Source: Terripilifer sp031921685 (GTDB taxonomy: Bacteria > Pseudomonadota > Alphaproteobacteria > Rhizobiales > Beijerinckiaceae). Taken from it: a stretch of 64,000 nt of DNA. Location: positions 372,001-436,000 of the forward strand of contig NZ_JAPDHU010000004.1 in assembly GCF_031921685.1 (NCBI RefSeq), in the 5' to 3' direction. The position numbers and the translations under genes are program-made. Below the pieces are notes generated by a model. It did no database searches. It was not told the DNA's origin and saw nothing but the letters and a program-made list of their open reading frames with translations. Below are positions 17,619 to 25,679 of this stretch, in pieces. The number at the start of each line of letters is the position of its first letter. The first letter of the stretch is position 1.

Positions 17619-18857
17619 ATGACGAGCATGGTTTTGCCGGATCGATCTCAGGCGATGCCTGCCGCCTTGCAGCGGACCATCGTGACCTTGCTGGTTGGAT
17701 CGGGGGTCGTATCGTCGCTGCAGATCGGCAAGGCCGTCGTCGCCGCCCCGCTGTTGCAGGCCGATTTCAACGTCAGCCTCACGGCGCTGGGATGGCTGAC
17801 CGGCATGTTCGCCGTCTTCGGATTTCTCGGCGGCATTCCCGCCGGCGCCATCGTCTCGCGGGTGGGCGATCGCCGCATCTTCATTCTTGGTCTTGCCGTC
17901 ATCGTCTTGGGATCGGCGCTGGGTGCGCTCGCGCCGGCTTTCGCCGTCCTTTTGATGGCGCGCGCCATCGAGGGGCTCGGTATCCTGCTGATCGCCGTCG
18001 CTGGTCCGGCGATCCTGCAACGGGTGGTCGATCCGAGCCGGCGCGATGTCGCCTTTGGGCTGTGGAGTTGTTTCATGCCGATCGGCATGGCGCTGGCGAT
18101 GTTGATCGGGCCCTTCTTTGTCGATTGGCACATGCTCTGGTGGGGGGGCGCGGCCTTGGCGGCCGTGGCGGCTTATGCGGTCTTTCTGATCGTTCCGACC
18201 CGCGCCGCCTCTACGGCGCCGGCTCTGTCATCGTCTTGGCGGTCGCTCGTCGCCAACACATGGCTGACGATGCGGAGCCGTGGTCCGGTTCTGATGGCGG
18301 TCTGTTTCGCGCTCTACAGCCTGATGTTTCTCGCGCTGTTCAACTTCCTGCCGGTGCTGTTGAACCAACGCATGCAGGTGGCCCATGGCTGGGCCGGTCC
18401 CCTGAGCGCGCTCGCCACCGGCGCTAATATCGTTGGCAATCTTGCCGCCGGCCATCTTCTGGCGCGCGGCGTCGGGCGCGCCAAACTGATCGTCTTCGCC
18501 GCGGCCACGATGGGCATCGCCGGGCTTGGCGTGTTCCTGCCGGTGTTCCCCGACACGGTGACGTTTCTGCTCTGCGTGCTTTTCGCAGCCGTCGGTGGCT
18601 TGATCCCGGCGACGTTGTTTTCGACCGTGCCGATCCTAGCTCCGTCGGCGGTTCTCGCACCGGTGGTCGTTGGCCTGATGAATTCCGGCGTCAACTTCGG
18701 TCAGGTGATTGGCCCTGTCCTGGTCAGTGGCGCGTTCGAAGCCCTTGGCTGGCCGGGCGCCGGCGCTGTCGTCGCCGTGGCGGCGCTGTTGGCGATCACC
18801 GTGGCGATCGCGCTTGGCATTGCATTGCAGGCGATTGCCAAACGCGCCAGCACCTGA
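17619..18857 (+). CDS. MFS transporter (DHA1-like exporter)
   Basis: Major facilitator protein of 412 residues with 12 hydrophobic segments. The loop 2-3 signature appears as GAIVSRVGDRRIFILG, and loop 4 as MARAIEGLGI. Length and motifs fit a proton-driven exporter of small molecules or drugs. A GTG at 17589 would add ten residues; ATG 17619 has GGAG five bases upstream. It is probably controlled by the divergent LysR gene through the operator at 17517-17555. Confidence 0.88.
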   Translation: MTSMVLPDRSQAMPAALQRTIVTLLVGSGVVSSLQIGKAVVAAPLLQADFNVSLTALGWLTGMFAVFGFLGGIPAGAIVSRVGDRRIFILGLAVIVLGSALGALAPAFAVLLMARAIEGLGILLIAVAGPAILQRVVDPSRRDVAFGLWSCFMPIGMALAMLIGPFFVDWHMLWWGGAALAAVAAYAVFLIVPTRAASTAPALSSSWRSLVANTWLTMRSRGPVLMAVCFALYSLMFLALFNFLPVLLNQRMQVAHGWAGPLSALATGANIVGNLAAGHLLARGVGRAKLIVFAAATMGIAGLGVFLPVFPDTVTFLLCVLFAAVGGLIPATLFSTVPILAPSAVLAPVVVGLMNSGVNFGQVIGPVLVSGAFEALGWPGAGAVVAVAALLAITVAIALGIALQAIAKRAST

Positions 18858-18974
18858 CGCTTATCCTTAACGATCGGTAAATCGAAAAAAGCTCCGCGGC
18901 CGATGCGTTAAAACAGTTGTGTAACAGAATGTCGCTACAAGAACGGCCGCGATCCATTGGGGCTGATCTCTACT

Positions 18975-20258
18975 ATGGCGACTAAACATTTCCGAAATTT
19001 GTTGCGAGCCACCGATGGCAACGTCGCGGTCATGGTCGCTTTCGCGCTCCTGCCGATGCTGATCATGATCGGTGCGGCCGTCGATTACAGCCGCGATCTG
19101 CGCGTGCAGACGGCTTTGCAGGCCGCTGTTGATGCCGCCGCGCTCAACACCGCCCGCCAATCGCCCGGGCTGACGAGCGCTCAGATGCTGGCGATCGCGC
19201 AAAATTCCGTGGCGGCGGGTTTCAGCGTTTCTGGCGTGAGCGACCCGACCACGACGTTGACCTATACGCCGGTCGGAACCAAGAACGCGACCATCGAGGT
19301 GACGGCGAGAGTTTCCGTCCCGACCACGTTCATGAACTTGATCGGCGTCGCGACGAACGACGTGTCGGCAACGTCCACGTCGACCTGGGGCAGCACCCGG
19401 CTGCGCGTCGCGCTGGCGCTCGACAACACGGGCTCGATGGACGATCCCCCCAAAAAAAAGGGCGACCCCAAAAAAATTGAAGCGCTGAGAACGGCTACCA
19501 ACAATCTGATTACCTCCTTGAAGAGCGCCGCTGGCAAGGATGGCGATGTCTACGTGTCGATCATCCCCTTCGCCAGGGTCGTCAATGTCGATAAAGCGAG
19601 TGTCGGTGCATCATGGATCACTTGGAATTATTGGCTTCCCAATGACGTCCTGAGGTGGTGCGGGACCACCTGCAGCCGAACCAACTGGGACGGCTCGGTC
19701 ATGGACCGTGATAAAAATTCCAACCTCAGCAATATAACGCCAACCAGCAGTTCGACGCTTTTTCCAGCTACGCAGGCCTCTGATTCTCCGGTCAGCCTGA
19801 TGGGTCTGACCTATGATTGGGCGAAGCTGAAAGCCAAGGTTGACTCGATGACGCCCAATGGCGCCACCAATCAAACCATCGGTATTGCTTGGGCGTGGCA
19901 GTCGCTCACCGAGGGGGCGCCGCTGAATGCGCCGGCGAAAGACGAGGCTTACAAATATACAGATGTCATCATCATCCTCAGCGACGGTCTCAATACCAGG
20001 GACCGTTGGGACGGCAATGGTCGCGATTATTCCCCAGAGGTCGATGCCAGGCAGAAACCCTTGTGCGACAACATCAAGAAGACCGGCGTTGTTATCTACA
20101 GCGTGCAGGTCAATACCAACAATGACCCCACCGCCGAGGCTTTGAAATATTGCGCCAGCGATGCCTCGAAATTCGTGATGCTCACCACGGCCGATCAGAT
20201 CATCACGACTTTCCAGTCCATCGGCGCGTCATTGTCGCAACTGCGTCTGTCGAACTAA
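18975..20258 (+). CDS. TadE/TadG-like protein with von Willebrand factor A domain
   Basis: Tad-pilus type pseudopilin-like protein of 427 residues. A short cytoplasmic start leads into a single membrane anchor (MVAFALLPMLIMIGAAVDY, residues about 17-36) with the adjacent RDLRVQTALQAAVDAAAL helix of the Tad N-terminal domain. A vWA domain spans about 145-425, with MIDAS motif D150-N-T-G-S-M and later ILSDGLNT. No other tad/cpa genes are present here, so it is an orphan. The loop after the MIDAS contains A8 and A7 runs (19452-19459 and 19470-19476), including an in-frame A-AAA-AAG. Confidence 0.9.
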   Translation: MATKHFRNLLRATDGNVAVMVAFALLPMLIMIGAAVDYSRDLRVQTALQAAVDAAALNTARQSPGLTSAQMLAIAQNSVAAGFSVSGVSDPTTTLTYTPVGTKNATIEVTARVSVPTTFMNLIGVATNDVSATSTSTWGSTRLRVALALDNTGSMDDPPKKKGDPKKIEALRTATNNLITSLKSAAGKDGDVYVSIIPFARVVNVDKASVGASWITWNYWLPNDVLRWCGTTCSRTNWDGSVMDRDKNSNLSNITPTSSSTLFPATQASDSPVSLMGLTYDWAKLKAKVDSMTPNGATNQTIGIAWAWQSLTEGAPLNAPAKDEAYKYTDVIIILSDGLNTRDRWDGNGRDYSPEVDARQKPLCDNIKKTGVVIYSVQVNTNNDPTAEALKYCASDASKFVMLTTADQIITTFQSIGASLSQLRLSN

Positions 20259-20261
20259 GGC

Positions 20262-21482
20262 CTACTGCGACGGGCCGATCACCCGCACGCGGCGGTTGCG
20301 GCCTTGCGCATCCTTGCTCTCCTGGCGCTGGCCGTCGGTGACGCCATAGACGCTGCCGCGCGTGGCGCGTCCGCCTTCGATACCGGCGCTGGCGGACCCC
20401 GCGGTCGGCACGGTTTCGCCGCTCGCCGCGTCCTGCTTTTCCGTTTCCTGAATGGCCGACAGGGTGGAAGCTGGCGGCTGTGTCTGCGGTTGCGGTGGGT
20501 TGCGCGGATTGGCTGAAGCCTGGGTGCCGCGCGGCGCGCGGGGGCGTGACAGTTCTTCGGATTTCTCCGGCGTGACGATCAGATCGTTGCGGCGCGAGCC
20601 GAGCAGTTTCTCGGCGCCGTCGAGCACTTCCGCCCAGGACTTGCCGGGCGGCTTGCACGAGCAGGTCGGATCATAGCTCTTCTTGAACTTGCCGGCATTG
20701 GGCAGGCTCGTGTAGCTCATGCCGGCGTTGTTGACGGCATCTTCGATATTGCCGCCATTGGTGAAGCGATAGACTTCCGTTTCGGCATTCGGGCACAGCG
20801 CTTTGCAGAGATCGGCGAAGCTGTCGAGATCGCGGCTGCCGGCACTATAGCTGACCGGGAAGAAACCGCCGTCGCAGGTGCGTACGCAGATCGCCGTCGA
20901 GCCGCCGCCGCGCGGGCGCTGTTCGTCGCCGCCCAGATCGTCGTCGGGCAGGGGATTGACCGGCAGCTGCTCATATTGCGGCCCGCCACCGAACAATTGT
21001 TCGAAGAAGGAGCGCGGCTGCTGCACGGCGACCTGATTATTGCGGCAATAGGTATTGTACTGCGCGATGAGCTGGGTGCGGCCACCGCTGGCCATCTGCA
21101 CCTGCGCCTGCAGATTGGCGAGATTGGCCTGCATGGCGCCGATGCGCTGTTCCAGCGGCCCGCATTGCGCCGGCGGCGGCGAACCGAAGAAGAGAAACTG
21201 CCGGCGGTCGCAGCCGAGCGATTGCGCATAGGCCTGGGTGCGGGCGAGTTCGCCGCGCTGACGGTTTAGCGCGGTGAGATAGCGCCCGGCGCTGCCGCCT
21301 TGGCCCGTGCGGGCGATCTGCGCCTGCAAGGCGCTGCAATCGACCTGTGCCAGGGCGGGAGAGAGGGCAGGCGTCAGCCAGGAGAGAAGACAGATGGAGG
21401 CCACGCTGGCGATCCGCCGTGCGGCGCGCAGGCCCCGGGCGGGAGCCTTGATCGGCAAAGGGCTGGGTGTTGAGACTGGCAT
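20262..21482 (-). CDS. DUF2865 domain-containing exported protein
   Basis: Protein of 406 residues, function unknown, in a family found mainly in Hyphomicrobiales. It begins with a basic N-terminus and signal peptide (IASVASICLLSWLTPALS), then a Cys- and Gln-rich coiled region (residues about 45-160), the DUF2865 core with STAICVRTCDGGFFPVSYS and DLCKALCPNAETEVYR, and a Pro/Gln-rich disordered tail. Conserved cysteines suggest disulfides in the periplasm. An in-frame ATG at 21527 could extend it by 15 residues. Only three bases separate its stop from that of the converging TadG-like gene. Confidence 0.85.
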   Translation of the reverse strand: MPVSTPSPLPIKAPARGLRAARRIASVASICLLSWLTPALSPALAQVDCSALQAQIARTGQGGSAGRYLTALNRQRGELARTQAYAQSLGCDRRQFLFFGSPPPAQCGPLEQRIGAMQANLANLQAQVQMASGGRTQLIAQYNTYCRNNQVAVQQPRSFFEQLFGGGPQYEQLPVNPLPDDDLGGDEQRPRGGGSTAICVRTCDGGFFPVSYSAGSRDLDSFADLCKALCPNAETEVYRFTNGGNIEDAVNNAGMSYTSLPNAGKFKKSYDPTCSCKPPGKSWAEVLDGAEKLLGSRRNDLIVTPEKSEELSRPRAPRGTQASANPRNPPQPQTQPPASTLSAIQETEKQDAASGETVPTAGSASAGIEGGRATRGSVYGVTDGQRQESKDAQGRNRRVRVIGPSQ

Positions 21483-21657
21483 CAAGCGTTTGAAACTCGT
21501 CGGCCAAGATTCATCGGCTCTGGCCATTGATTCGGAAGCCGACCCATTTTGGGGGCGACGCGCGGCGAACTTTCGTTAACTTCTTGTTCCCTTGATGGCA
21601 ATCGTTGTAGCGCCAAGCTCACACCCCATATGAGAAGCGCTCGCTTCGGAGGCTGAA

Positions 21658-22188
21658 ATGTCACGATTGAAGGGATTTGCCAGATTTTGCGGGGCCTTGG
21701 CCGTCATGGTCGTGGCCGCCGGCAGCGCTGCTCAGGCGGCTGGTGAACCAGAATTGATCTTCCGCAAATCCACAGTCTTCAAATGGCTGACGCCCAACGA
21801 CAAGCTGGCGACCTATGCGATCGACGACACGGTCGTCGACGGGGTGGCCTGCCATTACACTGTGCCTGAAAAGGGCGGCTTCAAAGGCATGTTCGGTGTC
21901 GCCGAGGAAGTGTCGGACATTTCGCTGGCCTGCCGCCAGTACGGCCCGATCAGTTTCAAGGCCAAATTCGAACAGGGCGACGTGGTGTTTTCGGAGCGCC
22001 GCTCGCTGATCTTCAAGAAGATGCAGATCGTGCGCGGCTGCGACCCCAAACGCAACGTCCTGGTCTATATGGTCTATTCGGACAAGCTGATCGACGGCAG
22101 CCCGAAGAACTCGACCTCCAGCGTGCCGATCATGCCGTGGGGCGCGAGCGGCGACATCCCGAAATGCGCTGATTTCCTGAAGGATTAA
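21658..22188 (+). CDS. creA: CreA family periplasmic protein
   Basis: Protein of 176 residues with a Sec signal peptide (residues 1-27, ending AQAAG) and the CreA domain. Recognisable segments are VFKWLTPNDKLATYAIDD, the GGFKGMFGVAEEVSDISLAC turn and LIFKKMQIVRGCDPKRNVLVY. The family is widespread in proteobacteria, but the molecular role is not established. GGAGG precedes the ATG by five bases. Its last four bases overlap the converging MarR gene. Confidence 0.9.
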   Translation: MSRLKGFARFCGALAVMVVAAGSAAQAAGEPELIFRKSTVFKWLTPNDKLATYAIDDTVVDGVACHYTVPEKGGFKGMFGVAEEVSDISLACRQYGPISFKAKFEQGDVVFSERRSLIFKKMQIVRGCDPKRNVLVYMVYSDKLIDGSPKNSTSSVPIMPWGASGDIPKCADFLKD

Positions 22189-22646
22189 GCGCCTTTGTTG
22201 CGCAGTTCACGGACGAAGGCATCGATCATGACGGCGCCGCGGTGGGCGAAATCATTGATCGCCGCGCGCTCGGCGTCGCTGTAGCGCGTGGTGATCTCCG
22301 CCGTCTTCTGCGCCAGCCTGGCGAAAATCTGTTCCACCTCGGTCAGGCTTTCGGGCACCACCTCGATCATGGTTTTGCGCCGGTCGTGCGGATCGGCGAC
22401 GCGGCGCACGAACCCCTTCTTTTCCAGCCGGTCGACGACGCCGGTGATGGCGCCGGTGGTCAGAGCGCTGTCCTCGGCCAGCCGGCCGGCGGTCATCGGG
22501 CCATGGGTCAGCACGAGATCCAGGCATTTATGATCGGTGATGTTCAGGCCGAGATGATCGGCAATCGCCTGATGCAGAAAAATCGTCCGCGCGCTCAGTT
22601 CGCGCCAGCCGTTCACGCCGTCCATCACACCCGGTTTCGTTGACAT
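22185..22646 (-). CDS. MarR-family transcriptional regulator
   Basis: A 153-residue winged-helix regulator. The DNA-binding core is MTAGRLAEDSALTTGAITGV followed by VDRLEKKGFVRRVADPHDRR, the standard MarR recognition helix and wing; the flanking helices form the dimer interface. It diverges from the SnoaL/NTF2-like gene across 54 bases containing a near-perfect 15-bp palindrome, which suggests autorepression and control of that neighbour. Confidence 0.92.
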   Translation of the reverse strand: MSTKPGVMDGVNGWRELSARTIFLHQAIADHLGLNITDHKCLDLVLTHGPMTAGRLAEDSALTTGAITGVVDRLEKKGFVRRVADPHDRRKTMIEVVPESLTEVEQIFARLAQKTAEITTRYSDAERAAINDFAHRGAVMIDAFVRELRNKGA

Positions 22647-22675
22647 CGCCTCTGCTTTATCTTACAGGAAATATA

Positions 22676-22690
22676 TCTTAGAATCTGAGA
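22676..22690. promoter_or_regulatory. Candidate MarR operator
   Basis: TCTTAGAATCTGAGA is a 15-bp palindrome with one mismatched pair besides the central base. It lies 29 bases before the MarR start and ten before the GTG of the divergent gene, where binding would block both. Confidence 0.5.
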
Positions 22691-22700
22691 ATTATACATC

Positions 22701-23207
22701 GTGAGTGAGGCTAACGTGACCGACACGGGAAAGCAAACCCAGACGGGCGGTGCCATCAGCCAAAGCGACGGCGTGGCAGCCGGGGATGCTACAGCCCTCG
22801 GCGATCTGATCGCGCAACTGACGAAGGCCTGGAATGCCGGCGACAGCGCGGCCTATGGCGCCGGCTTCACCGAAACCTGCGATTACGTCACTTTCAATGG
22901 CGATCGGTTGCGCGGGCGCGCGGCGGTGGCGCAGAGCCATCAGCTTCTGTTCGACACCCACCTCAAAGGCTCGCGGATCATCTTCGAGAGCGTCGATCTG
23001 AAGCCGGTCGATACCGCGACGATCCTCGTTCACGGCATCGGCAATAGCCGGCTGGCGGGACAAAAGACCTTTCCGCCGTCGCGCCGCTCCATCCAGACCC
23101 TGGTGGCGGTGCGCGAAGGGACGGACTGGCGGTTCGCGGCCTTCCACAACACGCGCATCTTCGCCATCACGCCATGGCGGGCGCTGCTGATGAAATTCGG
23201 ACTTTAA
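22701..23207 (+). CDS. SnoaL/NTF2-like (SgcJ/EcaC-type) protein
   Basis: A 168-residue protein with a flexible N-terminus and an NTF2-like cone fold from about residue 35, seen in LIAQLTKAWNAGDSAAYGAG, a central RGRAAVAQSHQLLFD and a final WRFAAFHNTRI strand. Members are small-molecule binding or isomerase-like proteins, frequently in detoxification operons. The GTG at 22701 lacks a clear ribosome-binding site, so a leaderless or nearby start is possible. Likely under the divergent MarR regulator. Confidence 0.8.
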   Translation: MSEANVTDTGKQTQTGGAISQSDGVAAGDATALGDLIAQLTKAWNAGDSAAYGAGFTETCDYVTFNGDRLRGRAAVAQSHQLLFDTHLKGSRIIFESVDLKPVDTATILVHGIGNSRLAGQKTFPPSRRSIQTLVAVREGTDWRFAAFHNTRIFAITPWRALLMKFGL

Positions 23208-23215
23208 GAAGAGAC

Positions 23216-23545
23216 TCAGTCGCCGCAGGTGATGATCACCGAGCCACGCGGCGGCGCCGACATCTGGGCGACCGCGACCGAGCCGGTGACATCGTCGGCC
23301 GAACCATAGGCCGAGGCCTTGCCGAAGCCATGGCCTTCGCACCAGGCGTCGGCCACCACACGGCCGCAGGCCTGACGGCTGGCGACACACTCGCTGATGC
23401 CATAGCCATCCTCCGCCGCGATGACGAAGGAGCGGACGGGTTCTGCTCGGACCTGGCCGAAAGCGGCGGCCAACGCCAGGAAAGCGGCGGCCAACGGCAT
23501 GATCACCGGCGGGACGGGGACTTCAAACGGGAACAGCTTACGCAT
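23216..23545 (-). CDS. Hypothetical exported protein with conserved cysteines
   Basis: About 109 residues if the ATG at 23545 is used; a signal peptide (MPLAAAFLALAAAFGQVRA) is followed by a small domain with four cysteines: SECVASRQACG, ADAWCEGHG and the terminal IITCGD. The AWCEGHG/ASAYG pattern recurs in small alphaproteobacterial secreted proteins of unknown function. The reading frame remains open upstream to 23704, so the start is uncertain; the upstream residues are basic and do not look like a domain. It stops nine bases from the converging NTF2-like gene. Confidence 0.6.
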   Translation of the reverse strand: MRKLFPFEVPVPPVIMPLAAAFLALAAAFGQVRAEPVRSFVIAAEDGYGISECVASRQACGRVVADAWCEGHGFGKASAYGSADDVTGSVAVAQMSAPPRGSVIITCGD

Positions 23546-23811
23546 GGGGGGCACCGGCGCGGTCGTCTTGGTGACCGAAAGATGGCGCCATCCTGTGAAA
23601 ATTCGTTTAACCGCGGTTATAAATAGCCGGGCAATGCGCTTGACGCAGCGACGGCTCTCCATCATGGTGCCGGCCATGTCGCTCCGCAGCTTGTCGCTCC
23701 ACAACTGCCTCTGCCGGATTATTATTAGCTAGCCCGCCCGCTGGCTGGAGCCGTCTTTTCGCGCATTGAAAACGACATCGCCCCCCGCCAGCAGGCCGGA
23801 GAGGGGAATCT

Positions 23812-25194
23812 ATGTCCACTGTGCCGTCCTTGCGCCTTTACAATACGTTGACCCGGACGAAGGCGGACTTCCGCCCGATCGATCCGGCCCAGGTGCGCAT
23901 GTATGTCTGCGGCCCCACGGTCTATGACTATGCCCATATCGGCAATGCCCGGCCGATCATCGTTTTCGACGTGCTCTACCGTCTGCTGCGCCACATCTAC
24001 GGCGTCGGCCGCGTCAAATATGTCCGCAACATCACCGACGTCGACGACAAGATTAACGAGCGCGCCGCCGAGCGCGGCATTTCCATTCGCCAGTTGACCG
24101 AACAAACCAACGCCATCTTCCAGAGCGATGTGACGGCGCTCGGCGCCTTGCCGCCCGACGTACAGCCGCGCGCCACCGAACATATCGCCGAGATGATCAC
24201 CATCATCGAGAAGCTGATCGCCGGCGGCCATGCCTATGTGGCCGACGGTCATGCGCTGTTCTCGGTGCCGTCCATGGCCGACTACGGCCGTCTGTCGCGC
24301 CGGCCGCTCGACGAAATGATCGCCGGTGCCCGCGTCGATGTCGCGCCCTATAAGAAGGGCGACATGGACTTCGTGCTGTGGAAGCCGTCGAAGGACGAAG
24401 AGCCCGGTTGGGAATCGCCCTGGGGCCGTGGCCGGCCGGGCTGGCATATCGAATGCTCGGCCATGTCGTGGAAACATCTCGGCGAAACGTTCGACATCCA
24501 CGGCGGCGGCATCGATCTGGTGTTCCCGCACCATGAAAACGAGATCGCCCAGTCGCGCTGCGCCTTCGATCATCCGGTCATGGCCAATGTCTGGATGCAC
24601 AACGGCTTCCTGCAGGTCGAAGGCGAGAAAATGTCGAAGAGCCTCGGCAATTTCGTCACCATCAACGAATTGCTGGAGACGGAAAATTTCGGCGGCCGCA
24701 AATGGCCGGGGCAGGTGTTGCGCCTGTCGATGTTGCGCACCCATTACCGCCAGCCGATCGACTGGACTGTGCGCAGCTTGAACGAAGCGGAAGCGACGCT
24801 CGACGATTGGGCCGCGCTGGCGAAGGGCGTGAAGCCGGGAACGCCGTCGGAAGCGTTCATCGAGGCACTGGCCGACGATCTCAACACGTCTCTGGCGCTG
24901 ACCGAGCTGCATCGTCTGGCGCGTGCCGGCGAGGCAAACACGCTGGCGGCCAGCCTGCAAGTGCTCGGCATCGACCTTGAGGCCTATCAGCCGCGCACGC
25001 AGCATCTTGCGGCGGAACTCGACGAAGAGTTGATCGCCGCGCGCATCCGTGAACGCATCGAGGCACGCAAGAACAAGGAGTGGAAACGCTCAGACGAAAT
25101 CCGCGACGAGCTTGTCGCCATGGGCTTGCAGCTCATGGACGGCAAGGATCCTGCGACCGGCGAAATGGTCACCACTTGGGAGATCAAACGATGA
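23812..25194 (+). CDS. cysS: Cysteinyl-tRNA synthetase
   Basis: Class I aminoacyl-tRNA synthetase charging tRNA-Cys, cytoplasmic, 460 residues. The HIGH-type motif is H42-I-G-N45 in YDYAHIGNARP and the second signature is K273-M-S-K-S277. Zinc ligands of the family are visible: Cys33 (MYVCGP), the Cys in WHIECSAMS, and His/Glu in FPHHENE. The ATG has GAGGGG five bases upstream. Its stop codon overlaps the start of the acetyltransferase gene as ATGA, so translation is likely coupled. Confidence 0.97.
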   Translation: MSTVPSLRLYNTLTRTKADFRPIDPAQVRMYVCGPTVYDYAHIGNARPIIVFDVLYRLLRHIYGVGRVKYVRNITDVDDKINERAAERGISIRQLTEQTNAIFQSDVTALGALPPDVQPRATEHIAEMITIIEKLIAGGHAYVADGHALFSVPSMADYGRLSRRPLDEMIAGARVDVAPYKKGDMDFVLWKPSKDEEPGWESPWGRGRPGWHIECSAMSWKHLGETFDIHGGGIDLVFPHHENEIAQSRCAFDHPVMANVWMHNGFLQVEGEKMSKSLGNFVTINELLETENFGGRKWPGQVLRLSMLRTHYRQPIDWTVRSLNEAEATLDDWAALAKGVKPGTPSEAFIEALADDLNTSLALTELHRLARAGEANTLAASLQVLGIDLEAYQPRTQHLAAELDEELIAARIRERIEARKNKEWKRSDEIRDELVAMGLQLMDGKDPATGEMVTTWEIKR

Positions 25195-25679
25195 GCGCGC
25201 CCGCCCTTCGCCCGATCCTGCTGCCGCAGGATCTGCCGGCCTTGATCGATGTCTTCGTCGACAGCATCGAGGAGCTGACCCAGGACGATTACGACGAGGA
25301 ACAGCGCACGGCCTGGATCGCCAGCGTCGAGAATGAACAGAAGTTTGGCGAAAACCTTGCCAATGGTCTCACCATTCTCGCCGAAGTGGATGGCGAGATC
25401 GCCGGCTTCGCCACCTTGCGGGGCGGCGTGCTCCATATGCTCTATGTCCATTCGGCCTTCGCCCGCCAGGGTGTCGCCAGCGCGCTGTGCGACGGGCTTG
25501 AGCGGCTGGCAGCGGCGCGCGGCGTCAAGGAATTGACCACAGACGCCAGCGACACGGCGCAACCTTTCTTCAAACAACGCGGCTACGAGCCGCGCCAGCG
25601 CAACAGCGTCGAGCGGGCCGGTGTCTGGCTCGCCAATACGACGATGGCCAAGCCGCTGGTGATGGAAACCACCCAATGA
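25191..25679 (+). CDS. GNAT-family N-acetyltransferase
   Basis: A 162-residue acetyl-CoA-dependent acetyltransferase. The acetyl-CoA binding motif A follows the strand LHMLYVHSAF as ARQGVASALCDGLERLA, with the R/Q-x-x-G-x-G/A pattern, and the late FFKQRGYEP is the usual motif B end. ATG 25191 overlaps the cysS stop by four bases, and its own stop overlaps cimA by four bases, so it is the middle gene of a tightly coupled operon. The substrate is unknown. Confidence 0.88.
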   Translation: MSAPALRPILLPQDLPALIDVFVDSIEELTQDDYDEEQRTAWIASVENEQKFGENLANGLTILAEVDGEIAGFATLRGGVLHMLYVHSAFARQGVASALCDGLERLAAARGVKELTTDASDTAQPFFKQRGYEPRQRNSVERAGVWLANTTMAKPLVMETTQ

